A stretch of 64,000 nucleotides of DNA from Kordia sp965283645 (GCF_965283645.1 NZ_CBDIPG010000001.1:2604001-2668000); one strand, 5' to 3'. Shown: positions 26,912 through 35,561, numbered from the stretch's first letter. Numbers and translations are program-made. Notes: generated from the letters alone by a model not told the origin.

Positions 26912-28250
26912 ACTCAGTGACGAACTCATTGCGCAAGTAACACAGCACATTGAGGAAAAAAAAGACACACTACTTCTAGAGCTTCTAGAAGACGTTCACT
27001 ATGCGGATGTTGCAGAGATTATTGATGAATTAAATCTGGATGAAGCTACATACATTATCAAACTGCTTGATAGTGAAAAAACATCTGATATTCTTACGGA
27101 ACTTGATGATGATCTTCGTGAAAAAATTCTTGAAAACCTTTCTGCTAAAGAAATTGCGGAAGAAATTGACGAACTTGATACGGATGATGCAGCAGATATT
27201 ATTTCTGAACTTCCTGATGAACGAAAACAAGAAGTAATTTCCGAGTTAGAAGACAAGGAACACGCCAAAGAAATTGTTGAATTGCTTCGATATGATGAAG
27301 ATTCTGCTGGTGGATTAATGGCGAAAGAATTGGTAAAAGTCAACGAAAACTGGAATGTACTTACCTGTGTAAAAGAAATGCGAAAACAAGCAGAAGAAGT
27401 AACACGTGTACATTCTATCTATGTTGTGGATGATGACGATATTTTAAAAGGAAGACTGTCATTAAAAGATTTATTAACTACTTCTACACGTACCAATATC
27501 AAAGATGTTTACATTCCAAAAGTTGATTATGTAAATGTAGATGACAAAGCGGAAGATGTTGCCAAAGTAATGTCTAAATACGATTTAGAAGCCATTCCGG
27601 TTGTTGATGAAATGAAACGATTAGTCGGTCGTATTACCATTGATGATATTGTAGATGTTATTAAAGAAGAAGCTGAAAAAGATTACCAATTAGCAGCAGG
27701 TATTACACAAGATGTAGAAGCCGATGATAGCATTTGGGAACTCACACGCGCACGTTTGCCTTGGCTTTTCTTAGGATTAGTTGGTGGTGCTGGTGCGGCG
27801 TACATCATGGGGTTTTTTGAAGATTACCTAGAAACTCAAACAACCTTGCTTATGTTTACGCCACTTATTGCGGCAATGGCAGGAAATGTTGGTGTACAAT
27901 CGAGCGCCATTATCGTGCAAGGTTTAGCTAATGACGATCTTAAAGGAAGTATTTCTAACCGTTTAATTAAAGAAATGCTGTTAGCTATGCTAAACGGAAT
28001 AATTCTTTCCATACTACTATTTGTATTTGCTTGGGTTTGGAGAGGACAAATGGATGTAGCTATTGCCATCTCTATATCACTTTTTGTAGTAATCATCGTC
28101 GCAGGAATTATCGGAACTTTCATTCCGTTATTCTTAGACAAACGCGGCATTGATCCCGCAATTGCAACAGGTCCATTTATCACTACAAGTAATGATATCT
28201 TTGGAATTTTACTCTACATTCTTATTGCCAAAATGATTATTGGTGCCTAA
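26898..28250 (+). CDS. mgtE: Magnesium transporter MgtE
   Basis: The 450-residue protein has the acidic, helical MgtE_N superhelix (about 15-125, many Glu/Asp), two CBS domains (about 130-255, EDSAGGLMAKELVKV and DLEAIPVVDEMKRLVGRITIDD) and the C-terminal five-helix membrane channel (LPWLFLGLVGGAGAAY, MAGNVGVQSSAIIVQGLA, PFITTSNDIFGILLYILIA). It is a full-length Mg2+-gated Mg2+ channel. The ATG lies inside the 3' end of rsmA. Confidence 0.97.
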   Translation: MIPFKLSDELIAQVTQHIEEKKDTLLLELLEDVHYADVAEIIDELNLDEATYIIKLLDSEKTSDILTELDDDLREKILENLSAKEIAEEIDELDTDDAADIISELPDERKQEVISELEDKEHAKEIVELLRYDEDSAGGLMAKELVKVNENWNVLTCVKEMRKQAEEVTRVHSIYVVDDDDILKGRLSLKDLLTTSTRTNIKDVYIPKVDYVNVDDKAEDVAKVMSKYDLEAIPVVDEMKRLVGRITIDDIVDVIKEEAEKDYQLAAGITQDVEADDSIWELTRARLPWLFLGLVGGAGAAYIMGFFEDYLETQTTLLMFTPLIAAMAGNVGVQSSAIIVQGLANDDLKGSISNRLIKEMLLAMLNGIILSILLFVFAWVWRGQMDVAIAISISLFVVIIVAGIIGTFIPLFLDKRGIDPAIATGPFITTSNDIFGILLYILIAKMIIGA

Positions 28251-28277
28251 AAAAGCGAACCGAAGTTCGCTGATTTT
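28251..28277. terminator. AGCGAAC-CGAA-GTTCGCT terminator
   Basis: A 7-bp stem with CGAA tetraloop (28254-28271) between mgtE and the convergent peptide gene. The same GCGAAC/GTTCGC hairpin type recurs after other peptide genes. Confidence 0.7.
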
Positions 28278-28298
28278 AAAGTTATACTCATATCGAAT

Positions 28299-28484
28299 CT
28301 AACAATTAAATACGCTTTCGCAAGAAAAATTTACTGAAGGCTGGCAAATAATGGCGTTAGACGTACACAATGTATCAGCCTGTGTTTTTACGGTCATTCC
28401 TCCGTTAATAGCATTTGAATTTTGCACGTTTAATTCTGACACTACTGATTTTTTTAATGATAATGATTTTAAATTTTTTTTCAT
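28299..28484 (-). CDS. Double-glycine leader peptide (RiPP-type precursor)
   Basis: The 61-residue product has the leader MKKNLKSLSLKKSVVSELNV and a Gly-Gly at 28-29. The 32-residue core has four Cys in spaced pairs (...LC...IICQPSVNFSCESVFNC) plus many Ser and Thr, as expected of a lanthipeptide-like substrate. Its CQPSVN segment resembles CEPSVN in the peptide at 29106-29294, so these are paralogs. No modification enzyme is adjacent. A near-perfect palindrome centred on TACGTA lies about 56 bases upstream. Confidence 0.82.
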   Translation of the reverse strand: MKKNLKSLSLKKSVVSELNVQNSNAINGGMTVKTQADTLCTSNAIICQPSVNFSCESVFNC

Positions 28485-28808
28485 GATATCTAATTTAATG
28501 TACCTACTCTTTTTAATAATTGGCTTTTCGGAATCCGCCTTTACTAGTACGTATTAGTAGTTCAAAAATAGCTTGGAGTTTTGAATTTTCAACAGTATTT
28601 TCAGATCAGATTGGTATGATTGTGAACATTCGCACGCCGTTTAACATAAGATTAGGATTAAGGACTACTGAATTCTTTGAAGTTGATCGATGTCAATATT
28701 AGGCTTGATTAGATAAAAGGAATAAGCTATAAATTCTTGAACAAGATTGGTGATGAAGTTATCAAAATTTCTACGACTTATATGTTCAATTTGATAAACT
28801 CATCATAA
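28485..28808. other. Intergenic region with a palindrome and degenerate sequence
   Basis: Close to the peptide gene is an 18-base near-perfect palindrome, TACTAGTACGTATTAGTA, at 28542-28559. Between 28560 and 28800 one plus-strand frame stays open for about 50 codons (reading ...SVFS...VNIRTPFNIRLGLRTTEFFEV) without a good start; it may be a piece of a decayed gene. I could not assign it. Confidence 0.4.
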
Positions 28809-28816
28809 GCATTAAA

Positions 28817-28840
28817 AAAAGTGAACCGAAGTTCACTTTT
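28817..28840 (-). terminator. AAAAGTGAAC-CGAA-GTTCACTTTT terminator
   Basis: A perfect 10-bp stem with CGAA loop, 37 bases past the stop of the minus-strand two-peptide operon. It is the same design as the hairpin after mgtE. Confidence 0.85.
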
Positions 28841-28877
28841 ACAAATTAATTGCTATGCTAGTTGCAATAATTAAATA

Positions 28878-29069
28878 CTAGCAATCAGCTGTACGAGGAC
28901 AAGCCCATTCAGTTATAGGACATCCCCAACCTGTTAAACATCCTGGCTGATTTGTGTTACAGAATGTTCCAGCTCCAGTTTTTCCTCCTTTTACTTCTCC
29001 AGCATTTGAAATACTTAACTCCGATACTACTGATTTGTTTAACTTTAACCCTTTGTTTTGTTTTTTCAT
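28878..29069 (-). CDS. Double-glycine leader peptide (RiPP-type precursor)
   Basis: The 63-residue product has the leader MKKQNKGLKLNKSVVSELSI, Gly-Gly at 28-29 and a core KTGAGTFCNTNQPGC... with five Cys and several Thr. The core start (K/R)TGAG(T/A)FC and the leader are shared with the next upstream peptide (29106-29294), so the two arose by tandem duplication. It sits 36 bases after that gene and the two are probably cotranscribed. Confidence 0.85.
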   Translation of the reverse strand: MKKQNKGLKLNKSVVSELSISNAGEVKGGKTGAGTFCNTNQPGCLTGWGCPITEWACPRTADC

Positions 29070-29105
29070 AATACTAAATTTATAAATTAATGTGTTATTA
29101 ATAAA

Positions 29106-29294
29106 CTAGCATACATTTACTGATGGTTCACAAACAACATTTACAGAAATAAACACACAATTGTAGTCATACGGAGTAGTTTTACAAAAAGCTCCTGCTC
29201 CTGTTCTTCCTCCAATAATTTCTCCTGCTTTCTCAATGTTTAATTCAGAAATTGTAGATTTTTTTAATTTTAAAACTTTGTTTTGTTTTTTCAT
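29106..29294 (-). CDS. Double-glycine leader peptide (RiPP-type precursor)
   Basis: The 62-residue product has the leader MKKQNKVLKLKKSTISELNI, Gly-Gly at 28-29 and core RTGAGAFCKTTPYDYNC... with four Cys. It is the first gene of a two-peptide operon. Upstream, between this gene and the divergent acetyltransferase, are two copies of AAACCG...ATTATCGAATT that could bind a regulator. Confidence 0.85.
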   Translation of the reverse strand: MKKQNKVLKLKKSTISELNIEKAGEIIGGRTGAGAFCKTTPYDYNCVFISVNVVCEPSVNVC

Positions 29295-29365
29295 AATATT
29301 ATATTTTTTAAATCGTTAATGATGAAACAAATGAAACACTAAATTTGAAGATAAAAAAGGAAAGC

Positions 29366-29488
29366 AAACCGTGATTATCGAATTAAAGCCATGAAAATCA
29401 AGCTTTTAATTAACAATTAAGTTATACACAACTTTCTGTTTATCAATATTTTAAAATAAAACTAAACCGATAATTATCGAATTTAAGG
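29366..29488. promoter_or_regulatory. Two direct copies of AAACCG(n)ATTATCGAATT
   Basis: Copy 1 at 29366-29388 and copy 2 at 29464-29487 share about 20 of 23 positions, 98 bases apart, in the divergent region between a peptide operon and a GNAT gene. Copy 2 also contains the palindrome CGATAATTATCG. They may be operator sites. Confidence 0.45.
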
Positions 29489-29499
29489 TTACAAACGAA

Positions 29500-30021
29500 A
29501 TGGAAAATCATACAATTAGAAAAGCGGTTCCCGCGGATGCAAAATTTATCTCATTATTAGCAAAAATTACATTTTCTGAAACCTTCGGTAATTTATTTCG
29601 TGACAAAAGTGACTTGCGTACTTATTTAGACAAAACATTTTCACTTTCAAAAATGACTTCATCCTTACAAAAAGAAGAAAATGTTTTTTGGATTGCCTAT
29701 GCTGATGAACTGCCTGTTGGGTATGCAAAACTTAAAAAAGAATCACCTGTACCAAACAGTTCGTATAAAAAAGCCGCTCAATTACAAAAAATCTATGTTT
29801 TAAAAGATTACTTAGCACATAAAATTGGCACAAAACTACAAGACGAACTTTTCAAAGAAGTACAAAACCTAGAAGTAGAACGTTTATGGCTTTCCGTATT
29901 ACACACCAACGAACGCGCCATAGGTTTTTACAACAGACATGATTTTCACAAATACGATTCCTATAGTTTCAGCATTGGAAAAGAAGACTTTGTTTTTAAT
30001 ATTATGATGAAAACAATGTAA
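29500..30021 (+). CDS. GNAT family N-acetyltransferase
   Basis: The 173-residue protein has the GNAT fold: MENHTIRKAVPADAKFIS at the start, the acetyl-CoA binding strand and loop AAQLQKIYVLKDYLAHKIGTKLQDEL near 85-112, and LWLSVLHTNERAIGFYNRHDF near 128-150. It transfers acetyl from acetyl-CoA to an amine; the substrate cannot be told from sequence. It is divergent from the peptide operon. Confidence 0.9.
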   Translation: MENHTIRKAVPADAKFISLLAKITFSETFGNLFRDKSDLRTYLDKTFSLSKMTSSLQKEENVFWIAYADELPVGYAKLKKESPVPNSSYKKAAQLQKIYVLKDYLAHKIGTKLQDELFKEVQNLEVERLWLSVLHTNERAIGFYNRHDFHKYDSYSFSIGKEDFVFNIMMKTM

Positions 30022-30236
30022 ATTTTTATAGTTTTCTCATAAAATATACATTTTTAAAAAAGTACTATAAAACCATCAAATTTCAGCAATAATCTATTGA
30101 TGCAGCTTCAACTAGGAGTCAAACTACGCATTATCAAGTACATATCATATAATTATGTAACAAAAAAAATAATATGTGTAAATTAAAAAAGACATATTTG
30201 AGTAATTTTACATTCAACCTTAAACAATAATATATT

Positions 30237-30443
30237 ATGATAAAAATACTAGGATTTATACTAACAATCGGAGCCGCTATTGTATTAGCTTTAGGGGTAT
30301 TTTCAGTTTTTGGTTCTGTAAATATGGGAAATGCACAATGGCCAATGATTATTCTTGGAATCGTTTTCTTCTTTGCAGGAATTGGACTTTTAAAGTATAG
30401 AAAAGATACGGACGTTATAGACGCAGAAACCAATGGAAGTTAA
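30237..30443 (+). CDS. Small two-pass membrane protein
   Basis: The 68-residue product has two hydrophobic helices (about 3-27 and 35-53, MIILGIVFFFAGIGLL) joined by a short loop, then a charged tail KYRKDTDVIDAETNGS. It has its own upstream AT-rich region. Family and function are unknown. An imperfectly closed hairpin with 10-base arms AACTCTTCAA / TTGAAGAGTT lies downstream at 30520-30563. Confidence 0.65.
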   Translation: MIKILGFILTIGAAIVLALGVFSVFGSVNMGNAQWPMIILGIVFFFAGIGLLKYRKDTDVIDAETNGS

Positions 30444-30670
30444 TCCATTCAACATATAATCAATAGTTTTACACATATTGATTTGCTGATCAATAAAGTT
30501 ACACAGTAACAGGCTTAAAAACTCTTCAAGAATTGAGATTTTTTCTTAACATTTTGAAGAGTTACTTGTTTTTATACACCAAATCTTTCATTCTTCCTGT
30601 TGATAAACATCTAAAATAGTTTTTTATAAAACGCTAAAATCATACAAAAAAAATCTCGTACTTTAGGGTC

Positions 30671-31036
30671 ATGAAAGCAATCAACATCAAAGAAAAATTT
30701 CAACTTGTCAACAAACAATGGCATCCACATCAAGTAGCTGTTGTGGACGACATGCAAGTGATTCTTGCAAAAATTCAAGGCGAATTTGTGTGGCATTCAC
30801 ATGAGAATGAAGACGAATTATTTCAAGTTACTAAAGGAACATTATACATGAAATTTCGCGATAAGACCGTTACAGTAAATGAAGGCGAATTTATTGTCGT
30901 ACCAAAAGGTGTTGAGCATTGTCCGGCAACAAAAAACGGTGAAGAAGTGCATATTTTACTGTTCGAAAAGCTTTCTACAGCGCATACAGGAACTGTACAG
31001 CATGAAAAAACGCAAACTGAATATCCTAAAATTTAA
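30671..31036 (+). CDS. Cupin domain protein
   Basis: The 121-residue protein is a single cupin barrel. Metal-binding motif 1 is visible as WHSHENEDELFQVTKG (two His and a Glu), and motif 2 as FIVVPKGVEHCPATK with the third His. It is probably a metal-dependent small enzyme or sensor. It lies 6 bases before the 2-hydroxyacid dehydrogenase gene and is likely cotranscribed. Confidence 0.9.
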   Translation: MKAINIKEKFQLVNKQWHPHQVAVVDDMQVILAKIQGEFVWHSHENEDELFQVTKGTLYMKFRDKTVTVNEGEFIVVPKGVEHCPATKNGEEVHILLFEKLSTAHTGTVQHEKTQTEYPKI

Positions 31037-31042
31037 TTACTT

Positions 31043-31981
31043 GTGAAAATATTACATCTCGATGAAAATCATCCATTACTCATTTCGCAATTAGCGGAAT
31101 TAGGACATACAAATCATGAAGATTACTCATCGTCTAAAACTGAAATTGAAGCAAAAATTCATGAATATGATGGGTTTATCATTCGTAGTCGATTCAAGAT
31201 TGATGCTGAATTTCTAGCAAAAGCAACCAACCTAAAATTTATTGGTAGAGTTGGTGCAGGTTTAGAAAATATAGATTGTGATTTTGCTACAACACAAGGT
31301 ATCAAACTCATTTCTGCACCTGAAGGAAACCGAAATGCCGTGGGCGAACATGCACTTGGAATGATTCTCTCATTATTTAATAAATTTAACAAAGCTGCTA
31401 AAGAAGTTCGTGAAGGAAAATGGTTGCGAGAAGAAAACAGAGGTTTTGAACTAGACGGACAAACCGTTGGAATTATTGGATATGGAAACATGGGAAAAGC
31501 ATTCGCAAAAAAACTACGTGGTTTTGATGTAAATGTTCTTTGTTACGATATAAAAAATACTGTTGGCGACGAAAATGCTACACAAGTTTCACTTTCCGAA
31601 TTACAAGAAAAAAGCACGGTTTTAAGTTTACATACGCCACAAACTTCGCGTACATTACAGATGGTAAATGCAGAATTTATCAACGCATTCAAGCATCCGT
31701 TTTGGTTTATAAATACGGCACGAGGAAAAAGTGTTGTTACACAAGATTTGGTAAAAGCATTGGCATCTAGAAAAATATTAGGTGCAGGATTAGATGTATT
31801 AGAGTACGAAAAAAGTTCATTTGAAAATTTATTCAATGACGATCAAATGCCAGCCGCTTTTCAATACTTAATTGAAGCAGAAAACGTATTACTTACTCCA
31901 CATGTGGCAGGTTGGACTAAAGAAAGCAAAGAAAAACTAGCACAAACTATTGTAGATAAATTCAAAATATATTTTCATTAA
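31043..31981 (+). CDS. D-isomer-specific 2-hydroxyacid dehydrogenase
   Basis: The 312-residue NAD-dependent enzyme has the Rossmann motif VGIIGYGNMGKAFAKKL near 144-160, the catalytic Arg in NTARGKSVV, and the His in TPHVAGWT near the C terminus. It resembles the phosphoglycerate dehydrogenase group but lacks the ACT regulatory domain, so its substrate is uncertain. The start is GTG at 31043, only 6 bases after the cupin stop. Confidence 0.9.
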   Translation: MKILHLDENHPLLISQLAELGHTNHEDYSSSKTEIEAKIHEYDGFIIRSRFKIDAEFLAKATNLKFIGRVGAGLENIDCDFATTQGIKLISAPEGNRNAVGEHALGMILSLFNKFNKAAKEVREGKWLREENRGFELDGQTVGIIGYGNMGKAFAKKLRGFDVNVLCYDIKNTVGDENATQVSLSELQEKSTVLSLHTPQTSRTLQMVNAEFINAFKHPFWFINTARGKSVVTQDLVKALASRKILGAGLDVLEYEKSSFENLFNDDQMPAAFQYLIEAENVLLTPHVAGWTKESKEKLAQTIVDKFKIYFH

Positions 31982-32014
31982 TTGTAGTTTCAGAAAAAAA
32001 CAGATTTCAATACG

Positions 32015-32437
32015 ATGAAAAAAACCATTTTCATTTTCGCGACTTTAATTATTGCTTTGTTGTTGTTATTTCAACTCAGTAAATTTTCTATCATGCAAGG
32101 AAATTCATCGTTAGAATTTATTATAGCCTCGATTGCCATCATTTTTTTATTCATTGGAATCTACATCAATAGAAGAAAAGAAAATCCAAATCAAAAACCG
32201 ACTGCAGTAGCAATTAATCATGCGCAAATTGAAGCATTAGGCTTAAGCAAACGAGAATATGAAGTTTTATGCAAATTGGCACAAGGACATACAAATAAGG
32301 AAATAGCTTCTCTCCTATTTGTTTCAGAAAGCACCATAAAAACACACGTTTCAAATGTCTACACAAAACTCGATGTAAAACGTCGTACACAAGCCATTCA
32401 AAAAGCAAAAGAGTTGGAAATACTACCAATTTCCTAA
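32015..32437 (+). CDS. Membrane-anchored LuxR-type transcription regulator
   Basis: The 140-residue protein has two N-terminal membrane helices (about 4-24 and 34-54) and a C-terminal LuxR/GerE helix-turn-helix (LSKREYEVLCKLAQGHTNKE near 76-95, then STIKTHVSNVYTKL). It is a small flavobacterial type with no receiver domain. The next gene encodes a DUF4199 protein about 100 bases downstream, a neighbour often seen with it. Confidence 0.88.
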   Translation: MKKTIFIFATLIIALLLLFQLSKFSIMQGNSSLEFIIASIAIIFLFIGIYINRRKENPNQKPTAVAINHAQIEALGLSKREYEVLCKLAQGHTNKEIASLLFVSESTIKTHVSNVYTKLDVKRRTQAIQKAKELEILPIS

Positions 32438-32535
32438 AATTACTACCTTAGTATGATCAAATTGGTACTTTCGTATGAGCCGTAATACATGAGCGAATTA
32501 TACTTTTGAAGTATTCAACAATAAATTTCTATCAC

Positions 32536-33051
32536 ATGAAAAATACTGTACTCAAATATGGATTGTATGGCTTCTTAACAGCTACAATTTTATTCTTTAT
32601 CGCTTTATACTTTGGACAAGGATTGGCATTCAAAACTCAAGAAATTCTTGGATATTCTACCATGATCGCTTCCTTAAGTTTTGTCTATTTTGGAATTAAA
32701 CAATATCGAAATCACGAACTTAATGGTGAAATTAGCTTTAAAACAGCTTTCATAATTGGTGCGCTTATCTCTATATTTTCTGCCATTGGTTTTGGATTTA
32801 TGGATGCAATTTATATCACAAAAATCAATCCTGAATTTGCCGAACAGTACTTGGCATATGAATTTAATTTGTTAGATGCTCGAACTGATTTATCATTAGA
32901 TGAAATTAAATTTGAAAAACTATCACTTCAAAAACAAAGTGAGGCATTTAGAAATCCATTTACAGTATTTTTTATCATGACCATGATGGTTTTTGTAATT
33001 GGCGTCATCATTTCATTACTTTCAGCATTAATTTTACACAAAAAAGAATAA
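32536..33051 (+). CDS. DUF4199 domain membrane protein
   Basis: The product of 171 residues begins MKNTVLKYGLYGFLTATILF and has four membrane helices, the typical DUF4199 arrangement with a polar loop (LLDARTDLSLDEIKFEKL) between helices 3 and 4. Function is unknown. I chose the ATG at 32536, which starts directly at the conserved N terminus. Confidence 0.88.
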   Translation: MKNTVLKYGLYGFLTATILFFIALYFGQGLAFKTQEILGYSTMIASLSFVYFGIKQYRNHELNGEISFKTAFIIGALISIFSAIGFGFMDAIYITKINPEFAEQYLAYEFNLLDARTDLSLDEIKFEKLSLQKQSEAFRNPFTVFFIMTMMVFVIGVIISLLSALILHKKE

Positions 33052-33179
33052 CAACAACAATTAAAATAACGAACAGATAAAACGAACATACATTTTCATT
33101 ATTTCAAATTCACACAAAGAAAATGATCAAAATTTAAGTGTGTTCTTTAACATTTAGAAAACGAAAAAAAAGTAAACAG

Positions 33180-33566
33180 ATGAAAAAAAGAGTAACAGGA
33201 TTAGGTGGATTTTTCTTTAAAACAGAAGATCCAAAAGGACTCAGAAACTGGTATGGAAAACACTTAGGCTTGCCTGTGGACGATTACGGTTGCACATTTT
33301 GGTGGAAAGATAAAGAAGGAAACGATTGCTCAACACAATGGAGTACGTTTGCAAAAGACACAACCTATTTTAAGCCAAGTGAAAAACAATTCATGATGAA
33401 TTTCAGAGTTGAAAATTTAGTTGAATTGTTAGCCGTTTTAAAAGAAGAAGGTGTCACTGTAGTTGGAGATATTGAAGAGTATGAATATGGTAAATTTGGT
33501 TGGATACTTGATCCTGAAGGAAATAAAATAGAATTATGGGAACCAATAGATAAAGCTTTTAAATAA
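33180..33566 (+). CDS. VOC family protein (glyoxalase-like)
   Basis: The 128-residue protein is a vicinal oxygen chelate fold made of two beta-alpha-beta-beta-beta units: RVTGLGGFFFKTEDPKGLRNWYGKHL at the start and FGWILDPEGNKIELWEP near the end, with a Glu in the usual metal position. It could be a metal-dependent lyase or dioxygenase or a resistance protein. The substrate is unknown. Confidence 0.9.
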   Translation: MKKRVTGLGGFFFKTEDPKGLRNWYGKHLGLPVDDYGCTFWWKDKEGNDCSTQWSTFAKDTTYFKPSEKQFMMNFRVENLVELLAVLKEEGVTVVGDIEEYEYGKFGWILDPEGNKIELWEPIDKAFK

Positions 33567-33720
33567 TTCTTAGTTAAGGAATAAATATTTTGATTGAACA
33601 ATGTAACAAATTGCTCCTATTATAAACTAATTATAATAAGACAATGATTACTAACACTCTAGAATCATAAAATTCAAAAAAAAACTTTATTTTTAACTTC
33701 AATCAAAAAAAAGCTGAATT

Positions 33721-34401
33721 ATGAGTGATGACAACAAAGAATTAGACAAAAAAATAGAAGGCACTGTAAATGAAGCTTCAAAAAAAGCCGAAAACATCAA
33801 AGATACAGTAGAAGAAAAAGCGCATGAAATAAAAGATGAAGCTTCAGAAGCTACTGAAAGTAAAATTGATGAAATAAAAAGCGAAGCGAAAGAAGCATTT
33901 TCAGATGCAAAAGAAAAAGCTACTGAATTTGCAAACGAAGCGAAAGAAAAAATTAGTGATTTTTCAGATGTAGCAAAAGAAAAAGCAGCTGACTTTGCAG
34001 AAGACGCGAAAGAAGCATTTGGTGATGCAAAAGAAAAAGCTACCGAATTAGCAGGTGAAGCCAAAGAAAAAATTGGTGACTTTTCACATGTGGCAAAAGA
34101 AAAAGCGGCTGACTTAGCAGAAGATGCAAAAGAAGCTTATGATGATGCAAAAGAAAAAGCTACTGAATTTGCAGGTGAAGCGAAAGTGAAATTGGGAGAA
34201 TATGCTGATGTTGCAAAGGAAAAAGCAGGCGAATTTAGCGAAGAAGTAAAAGAAGCATATGAAGATGTCAAAGAAAAAGTAAACGAATTTGCAGAAGAAG
34301 CAGGCGAACGTATAGAAGGTTTTACAGAAGAAGCCAAAGAAACCATTGAAGAAACAACCAAAAAGACAAAAAGTTTCTTTCAACGGTTATTCGGAAAATA
34401 A
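33721..34401 (+). CDS. LEA-like protein with four 40-residue repeats
   Basis: The 226-residue product is almost entirely Ala, Glu, Lys and Asp. Residues 57-216 are four tandem 40-residue repeats, each of the form KEA(F/Y)xDAKEKATEFAxEAK then (E/V)Kxxxxxxx-AKEKAxxxxEx. The pattern suggests long amphipathic helices, like late-embryogenesis-abundant or YtxH-type stress proteins. It has no signal peptide and ends in a basic RLFGK tail. A role in desiccation, osmotic or membrane stress is inferred from composition only. A strong terminator follows. Confidence 0.8.
   Translation: MSDDNKELDKKIEGTVNEASKKAENIKDTVEEKAHEIKDEASEATESKIDEIKSEAKEAFSDAKEKATEFANEAKEKISDFSDVAKEKAADFAEDAKEAFGDAKEKATELAGEAKEKIGDFSHVAKEKAADLAEDAKEAYDDAKEKATEFAGEAKVKLGEYADVAKEKAGEFSEEVKEAYEDVKEKVNEFAEEAGERIEGFTEEAKETIEETTKKTKSFFQRLFGK
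33889..34368 (+). repeat. Four tandem 120-bp coding repeats
   Basis: Four in-frame units of 120 bases encode the 40-residue repeats of the LEA-like protein. Units 1 and 2 are the most alike; unit 4 is the most diverged, which suggests stepwise duplication. Confidence 0.8.
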
Positions 34402-34408
34402 AACATTG

Positions 34409-34439
34409 AAAAGCTGGAAAAATTTCCAGCTTTTTTTTA
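34409..34439 (+). terminator. Terminator after the LEA-like gene
   Basis: The 12-bp stem AAAAGCTGGAAA / TTTCCAGCTTTT with a 2-base centre is followed by a T run. Confidence 0.88.
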
Positions 34440-34472
34440 TCTTTATTGTAATATTACATTTTATCAAATATT

Positions 34473-34805
34473 ATGGGAATTACAAAAAATCACATCTTTG
34501 ATGATTATCAAAATGAAACGGCACTTATAACAAAAGTTTTAGGGCATCCTGCACGAATTTCCATCATACAATACATCAGTAAAAACGAATATTGCAACTG
34601 CAACGAACTCGTAAAAGCTACTGGATTGGCGCAACCAACGGTTTCACAACATCTTTCCGAAATCAAAAGAATAAAACTACTCAAACAAAAAAATCAAGGG
34701 AAAAATATTTTCTATGCTATTGATACTAACTTGCTCAATCAATACCGTAGAACGATCAATGATTTCTTTGTAAAAATCCAAGTTAATTGTCAATCTAAAA
34801 ACTAA
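34473..34805 (+). CDS. ArsR-family metalloregulator
   Basis: The 110-residue winged-helix repressor has VLGHPARISIIQYI, a Cys pair EYCNCNEL in the position of the ArsR alpha-3 metal site, and the recognition helix AQPTVSQHLSEIK. It likely derepresses on binding arsenite or another thiophilic metal. The arsenate reductase gene follows after 190 bases, so the two may form one regulon. No efflux pump gene is nearby. Confidence 0.85.
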   Translation: MGITKNHIFDDYQNETALITKVLGHPARISIIQYISKNEYCNCNELVKATGLAQPTVSQHLSEIKRIKLLKQKNQGKNIFYAIDTNLLNQYRRTINDFFVKIQVNCQSKN

Positions 34806-34994
34806 TCATTCATTCATTTTACAGCAAAGTAATGTTAAAATATTATTATTTCATCAAAAAGTAAATGCTCCAAATACACTTCTGCTTACATTTGTGATGA
34901 TCACTAATTCATATTTGAAGATTTTACATCCCAACAAATTGATGTTTTATTCAAATTTTTTTAGCAATCAGCAATAAAAACCTACCATAAAATT

Positions 34995-35414
34995 ATGAAA
35001 AATATACTTGTACTTTGCACAGGAAACTCTTGCAGAAGCCAAATAGCACATGGATATTTAAAACATTTTGCGCAAGAAAAAGCAACGATTTATAGTGCTG
35101 GAATTGAAACGCATGGCGTAAATCCGAAAGCTGTTGCCATTATGAAACAAGATGGCGTTGATATTTCTCAAAACACATCAAACAACGTTTCTGAATATTT
35201 AGATATTGATTTTGACTTTATCATCACGGTTTGCGATCATGCGCATGAAAACTGTCCGTATATTCCAAGCAAAAATGCCAAACGTATTCACCAAAACTTC
35301 TTTGATCCATCAAAAATAATTGGTTCTGAAGAGCAAACGTTCAATGCTTTTAAGAAAGCAAGAATTCAAATTAAAGCGTTTTGTGAAGAATTTGTGGCGA
35401 AAGAGTTGGGCTAA
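34995..35414 (+). CDS. arsC: Thioredoxin-type arsenate reductase (LMW phosphatase fold)
   Basis: The 139-residue protein has the P-loop CTGNSCRS with nucleophile Cys8. The redox pair Cys80 and Cys87 (CDHAHENC) matches Cys82 and Cys89 of the thioredoxin-coupled ArsC of Staphylococcus. All three catalytic Cys are therefore present, which favours arsenate reduction over a plain tyrosine phosphatase. An ArsR gene lies upstream. Confidence 0.88.
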   Translation: MKNILVLCTGNSCRSQIAHGYLKHFAQEKATIYSAGIETHGVNPKAVAIMKQDGVDISQNTSNNVSEYLDIDFDFIITVCDHAHENCPYIPSKNAKRIHQNFFDPSKIIGSEEQTFNAFKKARIQIKAFCEEFVAKELG

Positions 35415-35516
35415 TTGAATATTGAGTTTGTGATTGTGATTGCTAAGCTCATGGGTCTTAGATTTTGTTTTTATTTACAAAAATATCAAATCGAGCATTA
35501 TTGAAATTAAAATATA

Positions 35517-35561
35517 TTTTTATTGAAAATTCCTAACGAAGCTATCGAGATTCAATAAAAA
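35517..35561. repeat. Inverted repeat after arsC
   Basis: TTTTTATTGAA and TTCAATAAAAA, about 23 bases apart, form an 11-bp perfect stem in the region between arsC and the large barrel gene. It may be a terminator or a remnant of a small mobile repeat. Confidence 0.45.

Noticed and set aside
28520..28702. Open frame of 60 codons on the plus strand
   Set aside because: It starts at a TTG inside the upstream region of the peptide gene, has no family pattern, and overlaps the palindrome; treated as degenerate sequence.
33889..34368. Tandem repeats as a possible CRISPR or satellite
   Set aside because: The 120-base units are in frame and encode 40-residue helical repeats; there are no spacers.
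34473..35414. ArsR and ArsC as a full arsenic resistance operon
   Set aside because: No ArsB or Acr3 efflux gene is present and 190 bases separate the two; only a small regulon is supported.
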